64,000 nt of DNA from assembly GCF_902459465.1 (NCBI RefSeq), contig NC_047082.1, positions 9,794,545 to 9,858,544 of the forward strand. Direction: 5' to 3'. Origin of the DNA: Asterias rubens. Its lineage: Eukaryota; Echinodermata; Asteroidea; Forcipulatida; Asteriidae. The notes below the pieces were generated by a model. That model saw only the letters and a list, made by a program, of their open reading frames with translations, did no database searches and was not told where the DNA came from. Position 1 is the first letter of the stretch. Each line of letters begins with the position of its first letter. Both the position numbers and the translations under genes were made by a program. Of the stretch, positions 45,389 to 55,879 are shown piece after piece.

Positions 45389-47312
45389 TATAGGCCCTTC
45401 CATTGGGGTCACAACCGTGTCAAAGGTCAAAGTGCAGGCGAGGGGATCGTTGCGTGATCTATCATGATGGGTTCACTGCACTGCAGCATGCAAAAGTATT
45501 TTTTTAAAAGATGAATCAAAAAGATTCTAAAAGTACATAGGCCTATTATTAGTGTTACAAGTACGCCAATTCAAATGGGCGGAAGGGGTTGAAATCAAAC
45601 CTCGCCGCCCATTTGAATGGCCATCAATCAAGCCATGCTCGTACTAAACGCTCGGGTCTTAGGACTTGGACCCTCGCCGGCGGAGCGTTACAACTATTGT
45701 AAGTATTATGATGATGGGATTTAGATGTGAGATATATAAGATTCTAATTTACCTCAAATTTTGAGTCAAAAATGAGAATTAGCGATCCCTTTTAAGTTTT
45801 ATTTTCGAACAAAATATGAAAAAGTGATGGCGCCACACAGGAAAGCTATCCATCCAATCTACCGTACAAATGACAAAAAAAAAACTTTTAAATTAAATTA
45901 AATTAAATTATACTTATCTTTTCCTAGTGTTTTTTTAAAATGCACACACTCTGCTAGTGCTATTTCTACCTCCAAACGCAACCATACAGGAAAACTGTGT
46001 CCGGAAAATGGGCAAGAATAATTTTTGGGCAAAGGCAAGTCTTTAGGACTAATTTCATATTGCTATCTGAAATTATATTTAATCTATGTGTAAGGTATCT
46101 AATAGTAGGCATGTTTACCTTTTAGGAAGTTAAGCTAAAAGCGCAAGTTTCATCGTTGTGGTGTGCAAGCCATTCTTGTGTTGTTTACCGTGGTGATGTC
46201 AATCAATCTATGCTCCTCATCTAAACTTGAAAAAGATTGAGGGCGCTGTTTCATATAATTGTTTTTATTGAAGACAAGATCGAACTGACAGTACGCTTTA
46301 TTTCTGGCTGGGTCGACGTGCAGTACGTGAAAAAGGGCTAAACAGTTGATTGTAAACTAAAACCATGGATTAGGCTCTGGTGCAAAGGTAATGTTTTTGT
46401 AAAGTGATTATTGTGTATTGTCAGGTCATGTCGCATATTTTTACATAATACTAACTGGCCATGCTTGTGTTCGAAGTTGTTTATGTTGACATAAAAATAT
46501 GACAACGTTACATTGTTGTTGCATGGAGGTAGAATTGTTGTAAACCATCTGACTTCTGACCATCCATATTTTTTTATGTCAACTGTCGACCATTGTGTTG
46601 TCGACTGTCAGTCAGTGTCACAGTAGGACAGTTATGAGCTTCCCTTCTCAGTGAGAAAGACACCCGTGAGGGGGTAAGTAAGACTATCTAATCTAGTTTA
46701 TTGCTCAATGGTAAGACTAAGGGATAACTTTCCGTATGGCGCCACCACTTTTTCACTCATTTTTACAAAAAGGGATATATCAATCAGGTAAATTAGATAC
46801 TATATTATTTTATTTCGAATGAAAAAGTGGTGGCGCCATACGGAAACTTTTCCAGACTAAGTCTCCTATTCCTAAGACCGAGTGCGACTGACAGTGGTAT
46901 CATCTCGCAAAATGTATTGACACTGACAGGGGCGTGAAATTGGGGAATGTGTCACATTCTGTCAATGTCAGTTGTCACTGTGTGTGTGTGTCACATTACA
47001 ATTCCTAATTTTTAAGTTAAACCCCTGTGGAGAAAGGAATGGTGAGGTTCGATGTGAACTTTTTGTTTTCCAGTTTAATGTCAGTAATTTTGTTAATCCA
47101 AGATACATTTTTCAATGCAAAACAGATTTGAAGCAGAAGGCATGACGATTCTGTCCTTAAATCTCAGCTGGAACATCTTTAAATTTAACAGCAAGATGTT
47201 AACATCCTGCAGTCAGTAAGTAATGAACAACAACAGCAGAGAAGCAAAATAGAAACTGCTAATAATTAATAAACCCACATCAGCATCTGTCCTGACATCG
47301 TCACCCGAAATC
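45389..47312. promoter_or_regulatory. Divergent intergenic region, ANKRD66 / VHL
   Basis: 1.9 kb between the two start codons. Contents: a short hairpin at 45,574-45,617 (ttcaaatgggcgg / ccgcccatttgaa), a degenerate hAT-like element near 45,745-45,850, and the complete one at 46,722-46,853. A possible non-coding first VHL exon ends near 46,388 (ggtgcaaag before GTAATG). No HIF-response element or TATA box was convincing. Confidence 0.45.
46722..46853. mobile_element. hAT-like palindromic MITE with 8-bp target duplication AGACTAAG
   Basis: Left arm ggataactttccgtatggcg and right arm tggcgccatacggaaacttt tcc; the flanks are AGACTAAG on both sides. An 8-bp duplication fits hAT-superfamily transposition. 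Other copies at 53,549-53,715 (with an extra left arm), 58,131-58,268 and 58,397-58,530. Confidence 0.85.
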
Positions 47313-48512
47313 ATGCAGGAACTTCCCAGTCATGGTCATCAGAGACCAGAGGAGAACAAACTCAAATCCACGGCAGCTCCAACCCTTCCTGCCGGAGCAA
47401 TTTTTAGAAACCGCACTCCACGTTTAATCAACCTATTGTGGTTGGACTTTCAAGGGAGGCAAGTGACACATACCAGAAACGGATTGAAATCAAGGCACAA
47501 GATGGCCATGAACACTTTCGAAGGTCATCCGTGGATATTCAGAGATCACATCACCGGCGACAAACTTGTCTGCTACACCGACGCGGAATCGCAGAAGAGA
47601 GAAGTGTTTTTCCCGATTCCATTCAGCGAAGACTACCCACATAACACTCAGGTCAACATTATTTTACCAGGTAAAGTGTACAAAAAGGAGGAGCATTCTT
47701 CACACTGCACTATAAGGGGGGAGGGAGAAAATAAAATTGAACTGTAAAATGTTTTCCTGGCAAAGTTTCCAATTGTAGATGGAGTAAATTTGGCAGAGCT
47801 TGAATTTGAAATTTTAAAAATCACACGAAACATCTCTGTAACTGGCGTCAAATATCTTTGACCGTACATTTCTTGTTTAATCTTTTTTATTTACTGAACT
47901 TTAAGGAGATTTTTCAAAGCATACATTTTAGGAATTGGTAAAAACAATAGACTGCAGGACTTGTTTTGCGGTTGTTGACCAAGTTTTAAAAAAATGGACT
48001 CTAGCCAGTTAAACAGTGGGATTTTGAAGTCCTTGAAGGGGATATGATAATAATAAGTAGTTCTTATAAAAAGCCGATACACAATTAACGTCTCAATGTG
48101 CTTCACATTATGCCCTGATCAATGGGCCAATACCTTTCCTTTTATCTCTCTCAGTTCCCTGGGGAGTATATAGCCCTGGGCTGCCGTGGGGCTCCAGCGG
48201 CTTTTCGGAGCATGCTTTTTCGTGTGCTTACGGTTAGAAGCGCTGTGAAATAGAAATTGCACAGTGAGCACAAAATCGGCCGCTAAGCAGCGCTATGAAA
48301 TTGGGCCCTGGATATTAACTGGTAGTTTATTGAATCTGCTGTAACTAACATGAATATTTTGTGGGTTTTGTTTTTCAGTCTACACCCTCAAGGAGAGAGC
48401 TCTCCAGGTTGTCAGAAGTTACATCAGGAGTAAAGACGATTGTGCAAAGTTACAAATTCCAACCACACTTCAATGTGAGCTCGCTAATCCAGATGTTTCC
48501 ATCAATTGGTGA
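47313..48512 (+). CDS. VHL: VHL, hypoxia ubiquitin-ligase substrate receptor (2 coding exons, 163 aa)
   Basis: Substrate-recognition subunit of the elongin B/C-CUL2 ubiquitin ligase that binds prolyl-hydroxylated HIF-alpha. Exons 47313-47670 and 48379-48512, phase 1, GT-AG. The beta domain starts AGAIFRNRTPRLINLLWLDF (compare NRSPR...VWLNF) and continues FEGHPWIFRD, keeping the His and Trp of the hydroxyproline pocket (human His115, Trp117), with Thr where human has Ser111. The join gives LPVYTLKERALQVVRSYIRS, the first alpha-domain helix with the BC box that contacts elongin C; human Cys162 is Ala here. The intron lies exactly where human intron 2 lies (before VYTLKE), while human intron 1 is absent. 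The protein stops soon after that helix, at PDVSINW, so later alpha-domain helices seem missing. ATG 47,313 is the first in-frame start. Confidence 0.92.
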
Positions 48513-49141
48513 TGCCTGAATTTCTTTTTACAGTGGTCACCATGTGCGGGCGTTGAATTTCTTTCTTGAAGGGGCGCATCAATCCTCTATTTGCATTGGA
48601 TTTTTATTTGCATTGGATTTTGTAAAGGGCACCTAAGCAAAAAAGCACAGGGCACCATGGCAATTGATGTGGGTGCCCAGGGTTAGTTTTGAAGGCCTGC
48701 ATGTGATGTCTCTGTCAGATTCTGACCAGTGTAGTATCTTGCCCGTCAGGAATTGCCCGAGTGGAATGCGTACTTACATTTTTAGTATTGATTAATGATT
48801 GTTAAATGCGATATTGTTGCCTAGTACTGACCATTATATTGGGGCATGGATGTAGGAATTAAACACCCATGTTTAGGGCAGCCATTCAAATCAACCAATC
48901 GGACAGCAGAAGAGAAAATTAGCCTGACCCCCTTTTTGTCTTAGTAAGAATCAGTGTTTATTATTGCTACTGCATACAGGGTACAAGACAAAGATTTATG
49001 TCCATGTCTGATTGTGGGATGTTTGAGGACTGTAGGCTGAATAACAAATTACTTATCACTGGGTCAGGCATTACAATCTTATTCTAAGTCCAAAATGTTG
49101 GTGTGAAGTGACATGCAAGCATAGTGTTGATTTAGGTTACC

Positions 49142-49318
49142 TGGGGTGGATTTCACAAATGTAGTCCTTAGGACTAGTCCTAAGCAATGCTGAGAGATAG
49201 GACTGGTCCTAAGTTAGGACCAGTAACTCATCCTAACTTAGGACTGGTCCTATCTCCTAGCTTTGCCTAGGACTAGTCCTAAGTTAGGACTACCTTTGTG
49301 ATCTCCACCCCAGGGCCC
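49142..49318. repeat. Palindromic 'CTAGGACTAGTCCTAA' element, best copy
   Basis: Arms tggggtggatttcacaaatg with tagtccttaggactagtcct, and gtcctaagttaggactacct with ttgtgatctccacccca. The interior repeats ggactggtcctaagttagga on both strands. Highly palindromic. Confidence 0.85.
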
Positions 49319-50452
49319 AATTTCATCAAGCTGTTCAGCCAGAAATTCTGCTCAACAAGTTTGTTTGCTAAGCAATTAATTAGTTGGAAATATTCACAGC
49401 AATGGTAACTGTTATATATTTTGGCCAGTAACCTATTTTTCTGTGCTTAAATTAGCAAGTTATTGTGCTTTTGCTTTATGAAATTGTGCCAAAGAATGCA
49501 AGTTGGTGAACATTTAGAAAAGAAGTTTGCCAAGTTTTGTGGTTTACTGCCGAACATGAACTTTGGACAATGCACAATCTGCTTACAATAGTATGTGACA
49601 AAAGGCATTGTTTTCATAACTCACATTAAGTACCAAAATGCCAGAAATAGAATTGAAACAGTGCTTGATATTGTACCTTAGTCCCAATTGTTTCACCAAA
49701 TTAAAAAAAAATATATAAAAACATCCAAACCCCAGATATTTTATTACGTTTTCTTTATTAAAATATGTACAGTATGATATACTCATAGAGTATTAGAATA
49801 TTTTTACTAATATAGTAAATGAACATTCAAAATATACAGTATACATATATCACATCACTTTAAGCTTGTGAAAGAATAAAAGTTCAGTAATTATAAACAA
49901 TAATATTGCAATTATTTTCATGTCATTTTCTTTGAAGCATCCATACATGTATGAATGGGTCAAAATTCAAAAATGCTGAGTTATTTGTACAAATTCAGAT
50001 TTTTCCCCCTGGTGACTCACCAGAGGGGAAAAGGTCTGAATTTAAATACAAATAACTCAGAATTTTTTAAATTGATTAAATAGATGTTAATACTGATAGA
50101 TAGATATTGAGATTTCGTAGTGACAGCATTTTTGTGGGTTTACGTTTTTTAGGGTATGGAAACTCGGATAACAACCACAAAACAGGCTGGTAAGCAGCTC
50201 TATGACATTGGGGTCTGGTCTTTGACAATAATCGATGTTGCCCACTGGCTTCAAATAGCTTTCTTCTTATTATCTATTTCTCCCTTCATTTGTTTCTGTG
50301 CATCATTTTAAACTGCGCAATTCTTTTAAGTGCTGAACAGCTGTCTAAGTTATAATGAATGAAAAACAAATTATCCACATTAATTAGGTTAAAAACCTGT
50401 AGAATCAGCTTTACTATCTCTTCAGCAATATAAATAATTTTAAGAACTATGC

Positions 50453-50458
50453 TTTATT
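50453..50458 (-). terminator. Candidate poly(A) signal (AATAAA) of the HAD phosphatase gene
   Basis: TTTATT on the plus strand is AATAAA on the minus strand, 62 bp beyond the HAD gene stop codon: a normal position for a metazoan 3' end. Confidence 0.6.
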
Positions 50459-50519
50459 TCACACACCACACAAACAACTACAGTATACAGTTTAAATAAT
50501 CACCAAATATCAAATTTAG

Positions 50520-52219
50520 TTATGAAGATACAACTATGGAGTCCCGAGTGCAACTTGGTTCAACGGCTTCAGCCGCTTCCCTCTGCAGTATGTTCCCTAC
50601 GCCGGATAGGATTAAATCCGTTGCGACAGAAACATCGTCAACCACACAGTGCGCATCCCCCTCGAGGGCCTTCCGGTCGGCTATGCCAGTTAAAACACCT
50701 GAACAGAGAAACAAAAATATTTGATTTGTCAGTCGACCAAATTAATTTCAAACCAAATATATTGTATTTGAGTTACTTGGTAACGACATTTCTTCACCAA
50801 ATTTTTGGGTTATGGATTGGTGACGTCCGCACTACATATAATGTGAGTTCCAACAACAGTACAATGTTTGTCAAAGACTCGCCACCTACTAATTTTTCAG
50901 GTACATGTAGTTCTCTGATGGCGTTTAACTGCATTTTTATTTTTTTGTATAAGTGTATCCGGCTTACTTTAGTTTCTTTTTCATTGGACGACAAACATGT
51001 TGAGAAATCCTCATTAAATAACTGAGCCGCAACTTGTGTTTTCAAATTCAAGGCGAGTGAGTGAGTTGTTGCACTGAAATTTGTAAACCAATAAGACTCA
51101 GGAGAAAAAAATTGCTTACCTATAGAGCAGCCAAGTTGAGCATTTATCCCCAGTCTGACATCACAGGGGGAATCCCCAACCATGACTGCATTCTCCGGCT
51201 GAACCCCAAGCTGGGCGCATATCATGAAAGCAGAGAGTGGGTGTGGCTTAGCAATCATCCAATCATCATCGCCGCATACCGCGATGTCAACCAGCTTTGA
51301 CACGCCTAGTCGATGTAGATTATCAAGAGTTGCTTCTCTACTATCGGACGTGTTTATGGCGATCTGGAAGCCGCTATGTTTGAGTCTCTTGAACATGCTG
51401 GTGACATCTCCGATCGGCTTGGTCTCACCAAACCTTGCACCACCCTCCTCTATGCATTCCCTGACAACTTTATCCGCTTCACAGGGAGACATCCCTTCTT
51501 CTTGGAGAACTTCAGACAGACACTCCTGGACCATTTCAAGAGTGCCTTCGCCAAGAACGCCTGGTAGGATTCTCCCGGCTCCATCGTCGAATCCAACTTT
51601 TGTAAAAGCTTTGTCAGATATGATTAAGTCTGTTCTGCTCATCATGCTGTAGGTGGAGAAAAAAAACCAGATTCGGTCTTGACTCTTGAACTTTACTCTG
51701 GGACTCAATGGATTTGTGGTTGATGGGGCACCGTAAATGAAAAGTATGATGAAAGTTTCCATCAGATACCAAAATTTTGTTATTCAAGACTCTGAAGTAT
51801 TCAGTAGGCAACATGAGGTTGCAAATCTTGCAATGGGGCTTTTCCTGATATAAATGGTGTCCAAACATGGAATTAGTTTTTCTGGAAATAATCAAGGGCA
51901 TTATTCACGAGCACCAGTTTTGTACCTGTCCTTTTGCAAGCCTCTATAAGGGCAAGGCAGTTTTCCATTGATAAAGGGCCCTTCACGGAGATAATTATCA
52001 ATCTTGATTGGAAGTTTTCAAGGGGCACTAAGGCAATCACCAGAAAATGAAACCAAATTACCTCGTCACTATGCCTCGTATCCATGGCGCCCACTGAGAA
52101 TGAACATCAATAAGGGTGCCATCTTTGTCAAAGATTATGACCGTCTTATTCCGCGCCCTCCTCTTGATTCCTGAAGTCACAGATCTAAACCACTTGGAGA
52201 ATTGAGCAGTCAATGACAT
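50520..52219 (-). CDS. HAD-superfamily phosphatase, phosphoglycolate-phosphatase-like (3 exons, 287 aa)
   Basis: Exons in transcript order: 52219-52062, 51646-51120, 50698-50520; GT-AG; phases 2 and 1; 287 aa. All four HAD motifs are present: I, VIIFDKDGTLID (nucleophile and acid Asp, residues about 32-43); II, INTSDS; III, the Lys of IAKPHP; IV, VMVGDSPCDVRLG, followed by CSIGVLTGIADRK. Between I and II lies an alpha-helical cap of the C1 type. It therefore hydrolyses a phosphate ester in the phosphoglycolate phosphatase / pyrophosphatase-like branch; the true substrate is unknown. The first 30 residues are basic and hydroxylated without acids (MSLTAQFSKWFRSVTSGIKR), which could be a mitochondrial presequence. 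A 5' UTR acceptor is visible at 52,288, so at least one non-coding upstream exon exists. Poly(A) signal at 50,453. Confidence 0.9.
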
Positions 52220-52413
52220 CTTGGTGAGTGGTGAAACAGTTTAAGAAGTTCAGCTGATAAGTGTCGGTGAGAGTTTGCACTTCGATACCTGAACACAGAA
52301 AAATGTTAAGCACGAACAAATATTTAGAACAGGAAAGGCCTTGGCATCTCGGGATGGTGTAAGAGTTTGAAAACTTTCTTTAAATTGAGAGAAGATAACA
52401 CCTTTAACAATAC

Positions 52414-52576
52414 ATGTAGAATTGGTATTGTTTTAATGTTTTCTCAAAAAGTAAAGCATTTCATGGAATAATATTTCAAGAGAAGTCTTTCACCCATTAC
52501 CTTCTGTAAACCCTGTAAGTTATTTGTAAATCTGTAAACTTTTTTTTTCTGCACCGAAAGTGTTCAATGGCTTTAA
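52414..52576. mobile_element. Half copy of TTAA MITE, family 2
   Basis: gtaaagcatttcatggaata, agagaagtctttcacccatt and the right terminus ccgaaagtgttcaatggctt TTAA. The left arm is missing. Confidence 0.75.
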
Positions 52577-52906
52577 GTTAAAATTCAATAAGACACTCTA
52601 ATGAATGCAACATGAACTTTTTGAAGATGACATAGATGTTGGGAAAAAAACTCCAGCTAGGGGAAAAAAACTCCAGCTAGGAAAACAAAACATGTAGTCT
52701 GATGTGGACTGAAACCCAATCCTCATAAAAGTCACATACTCTTGTTGGGATTCGAACGGGGGTCCACTGAGGTGAGAGCCAGGGAACAAACCACTGAGCC
52801 AAGCTGAATCCCCATGTGTCCGAATCAAAGAGAAAATTGGCAGACGATATTTTTCTTTATTTAAGGAGACAAACCTTATTGCAGGAACAATCTGAAAGGC
52901 TTCGTT

Positions 52907-53025
52907 TTAATCATCCATTTCTTCCACATCAAGTGAAGTGATGACGAAAGACACCGACTCCTGAATTCCAGACATTTGTAAAGAGTCTCTAAAGACAAAC
53001 GGAACCTTAAAGGAGTTGTCGTCTC
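52907..53025 (-). other. Possible orphan terminal exon or 5' UTR exon (minus strand)
   Basis: On the minus strand a tag acceptor at 53,026-53,028, preceded by a plausible pyrimidine stretch, opens a frame reading DDNSFKVPFVFRDSLQMSGI, then QESVSFVITSLDVEEMDD and a stop at 52,907. An AATAAA follows 46 bp later (52,856-52,861). This looks like the last exon of a minus-strand gene, but I recognise neither the protein nor any upstream exon. Alternatively it is a 5' UTR exon of the HAD gene carrying a 22-codon upstream ORF. A GTGAGT donor at about 53,900 could belong to the same transcript, but the frame is closed across that join. Confidence 0.4.
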
Positions 53026-53339
53026 CTATAAAACAAAAACAAATAGTATAATTTAATAATCGATGTAAGAAGATACAACTTTGGTATGGGTTATAAGTCG
53101 AGCTTTATTCTAGATAATGAGAATCGACTGTTACATGCAGGTGGCCATGTTATAAGGTGATACAATGCATTATGGGAAGTAAATACTAGACTAGACACTG
53201 TATATTATCTTCCTGTCAATCAGAAAGTCTCTCTCATACAAACATTGGTGTAATGTCTATGGGGAATATGATTGAAGGACATAATTCAAGAAACTGTGAT
53301 TTGAACAGCAAACTAGACGAAACACTTTATTCTAGTCAT

Positions 53340-53445
53340 TGTGAAATCAGTGGTTAGCTTGGTAGGATTCGAACCTAACTTATTCGAACCCACAACCTTG
53401 TCATTGCAAGTGCTGCAGTCTAACCACTGGACCACTGGACCCCTG
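53340..53445 (-). mobile_element. tRNA-like SINE fragment
   Basis: On the minus strand gtccagtggttagactgcag and acaaggttgtgggttcgaat form A- and B-box-like segments. A second tRNA-like fragment lies at 52,740-52,815 (ggctcagtggtttgttccct ... cgttcgaatcccaacaag). Confidence 0.55.
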
Positions 53446-53548
53446 GCCCTGTGTAAACCATGGTAATGCATGTATGGTATTGTATTGTATTTTTATCGAG
53501 GTAGTCGCTCCAGAGTAGACAGCTAGTACTACAACTAGATTAATTTCC

Positions 53549-53715
53549 AGGATAACTTTCCGTATGGTGCCACCACTTTTTCACTCATTTTTACAAAAAG
53601 GGATGGATAACTTTCCGTATGGCGCCACCACTTTTATATCTCATTGAGGTAAATTAGATACTATATTATTTCATATCAAATGAAAAAGTGGTGACGCCAT
53701 ACGGAAACTTTTCCC
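53549..53715. mobile_element. hAT-like palindromic MITE with a duplicated left arm
   Basis: The left arm ggataactttccgtatggtg is repeated at 53,605 (ggataactttccgtatggcg) before the single right arm tgacgccatacggaaacttt. Either an insertion into an earlier half copy or an internal duplication. Confidence 0.8.
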
Positions 53716-55414
53716 TTTCCAATTTCCATTCCATCCTCCACAAACTATACTATTTTATAATTTTATAAGGTTTCTCGTGAAGAGAGAACCTTATTCTATA
53801 GTTTCCAAGTTACTAACTAGTATACATCATGGAGCTCCATGGATGGTAACAATAACATTAACAAAGTGATGTAAATAATTAATAATTAAACTGTGTACTC
53901 ACGTCACGGTTTCGCCCAGATCCTGGGTTTGACCACCTACTGTAGTACGTAGTGTTATCCGATCAGTTTGTTTTCAGCAATTGCAACGAATAATATTCAC
54001 AAATAGAATTGGTCAAGGTCATGCTCTACTGATCATCCGATCCGCCTGACGGAGTTCTGGTGAACTTCAATCAACCTTTGTTGACCTTAGTAAATACCCT
54101 TGCTCATAACAATGAGCAACAAACCACTGTGGTGGTTGGGAAGAAAATATGACTTTAGCTTTGCTGGGCTTGGCCTATAGGGATAGGTCAGTCATAGGCC
54201 TATAGGTCAGTCAATCTGCTGCTGTTGACTGACCGGTTGTATGTGTAGACGTCAGAGCAAAAAGACTGAACTGTAGCGAGTATGTGCGGTGACCAAGCAT
54301 AAAACACACAAGGCCGCCGACACTGTCCGGCCGGTCCGTCTTCAGCGCGCGCCATGTGAACACCGGTAGCTGCGCACCACGCGAAGGACACGCAGCACAA
54401 CATCCATAAGCTTTCAAAACCTCATAACAGTTTTGTAATCTAGTCAGGTCACCGTTTACAAAAGGTCCCTTACAAAACGTGTTGGATGAGTTGGTTACTA
54501 GACGTCATGTGATAGTCATGTGTACAACATTGATTATGTAATGGCGCTGTTGGTTGCTAATAATAATATAGCATAGAGCAAGCGGACCAGCATTAAAGAG
54601 CAAGGAAGGTTGTACAAACGGTGTGTGTATGCATATATGCATGAACGATCGTCCATCAAAATAATTGGTGCCACTTTTATCGGAGAGCTTTGTGGAATTT
54701 AAACTTAAATATTGGTTTTTGACAGGCCGCGATTGTAACAAAATTTCCAAAATACAAATAGCAGCAACCATTATAGGGATAGGCTAACTGTAGGAAAGCA
54801 TAGTTTATAGTATATAGCTATTTTGTGTGTTTTTATTTCGAAGTTCATTGGGAACTTTATGCCTACAGAGTAAAATTTATGTTGGGGGTTGAACTAAAGA
54901 ATTGACTGGAGTGGGATTCAAACCGGAGGTCGTTGGTTCGAATCCCGTCAATTCTTTGTTCAACCACAAAAATCATGTTCAAAATTTACCCAGTCAGTTT
55001 CCCTTGTAATAGAGTGAACTTTAGTCTTGGTTCCAAGACCTTCACATGGATCAATCAACTCTCAGCTTCCACTGCGAGAGACAATCGTCAACAGAAATAA
55101 ATAGAGGAAAGGTCGCCCTCTGCCTGACTATCGTGTATGCAAAAGTAACGTTTTGGACCAAGACTACACTAGGGACTTTGTGTAGCTTTGAGAAACACGA
55201 GCAGCTGTCGAAACCCGTACCCACTCAAGCGACACCCTTGTGGCCACATTATTCCGGGGAGCAAAGTCCTGACCTCTGCTGCACGATTTGCACAGGGACT
55301 ATAGCTCGTGGCAAGTTTGTCCCCGCATAATATAATAGCACTCACCAAACAAAGCTTGTTCCAACAATTCTCATCGACACCGTTACATAATCGCAACAAT
55401 ATTTTCATTAAAAA
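53716..55414. promoter_or_regulatory. Divergent intergenic region: HAD gene upstream side and DUF985 gene promoter
   Basis: Contains a possible 5' UTR exon with donor GTGAGT at about 53,900 (minus), a GC-rich CpG-containing patch at 54,300-54,400 that may mark a promoter, and a SINE family A copy at 54,870-55,015. The short frames on either strand have no family resemblance. The 5' UTR of the DUF985 gene is presumably in the last few hundred bases. Confidence 0.4.
54870..55015 (+). mobile_element. SINE family A, rearranged copy
   Basis: Has a minus-sense start (ttgaactaaagaattgactg) and then plus-sense accggaggtcgttggttcga, caattctttgttcaaccaca and cccagtcagtttcccttg. Two opposite fragments of the family are joined. 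Confidence 0.6.
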
Positions 55415-55879
55415 ATGTCTCAAGTTGCGAAGGACTTGACAACTGCCTCGCTTGAGGAGATAGTCAAGTGTCTGAATCTCACTGCACATCCAGAGGGTGG
55501 CTTTTACACGGAGAGCTACCGCTGCGATCGTAAGAGTGAGAATGGCCAGTCGCACTGTTCAGCTATCTACTACCTGATGACGAAGGAACACGGCCTAGCA
55601 TGGCATAAACTCAATGGACTCGATGAAATGTTTCACTTCTATGCTGGCGCTCCGGTGGAAATCAGTCTGGCATCGCCGGAAGGTGCCTTCCTGGAGAAGA
55701 AAATCTGCGGCTTGGATATCTTCGGGGGGCAGCGACCTCAAGTGTTGGTTCCAGCTGATCATTGGCAGAGTGCGAAGTGTCTGGGGGAATGGACACTCTA
55801 TGGTGTCATAGTCAGTCCTGGATTCGAGATCCAGTACTCGGAGCAAGCCCCAGATGGCTGGAAACCAACTGGGATTTAG
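55415..55879 (+). CDS. DUF985 / cupin_5 family protein, intronless (154 aa)
   Basis: A complete single-exon frame that fits the usual length (about 150 aa) of the DUF985 cupin family, known from bacteria, fungi, plants and some invertebrates. Conserved blocks: LNLTAHPEGGFYTESYR (residues 21-37), SAIYYLMTKEHGLAWHKLNG, DEMFHFYAGAPVEISL with the glycine-rich GLDIFGGQRPQVLVPADHWQ, and ending WTLYGVIVSPGFEI. The His/Glu set (WHKL...DE..HFY) lies where cupins bind a metal. Function is not established; a small-molecule binding or isomerase-like role is only inferred from the fold. No signal peptide. The ATG at 55,415 is preceded by four A bases and is the first in frame. An AATAAA at about 56,402 may end the transcript. 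Confidence 0.9.
   Translation: MSQVAKDLTTASLEEIVKCLNLTAHPEGGFYTESYRCDRKSENGQSHCSAIYYLMTKEHGLAWHKLNGLDEMFHFYAGAPVEISLASPEGAFLEKKICGLDIFGGQRPQVLVPADHWQSAKCLGEWTLYGVIVSPGFEIQYSEQAPDGWKPTGI

Larger units (their letters stand above)
48513..50519. other. VHL 3' UTR and convergent intergenic region; repeats
   Basis: VHL (+) and the HAD gene (-) converge here. Repeats: foldback arm at 48,570-48,690 not classified; palindromic CTAGGACTAGTCCTAA element 49,142-49,318 and foldback 49,313-49,495. An AATAAA at about 49,874 could serve VHL but is distant. No gene seen. A small hairpin at 49,990-50,060 (tacaaattcagattttt / aaggtctgaatttaaata) is also present. Confidence 0.5.

Noticed and set aside
45389-45430. 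Longer ANKRD66 start (TTG at 45,430, or ATG at 45,403)
   Set aside because: TTG is an unlikely start in animals. The ATG at 45,403 is possible, but the one at 45,388 aligns with the conserved start of the family.
52598-52828. Minus-strand frame of 76 codons
   Set aside because: It spans a tRNA-like SINE fragment and a short tandem repeat (gggaaaaaaactccagctag), so it is not a gene.
54200-54417. Minus-strand frame beginning MLCCVSFAWCAATG, which looks like a signal peptide
   Set aside because: It is short, overlaps a second frame of equal quality, has no family resemblance and no supported splice partner; the GC-rich patch is more likely promoter DNA.
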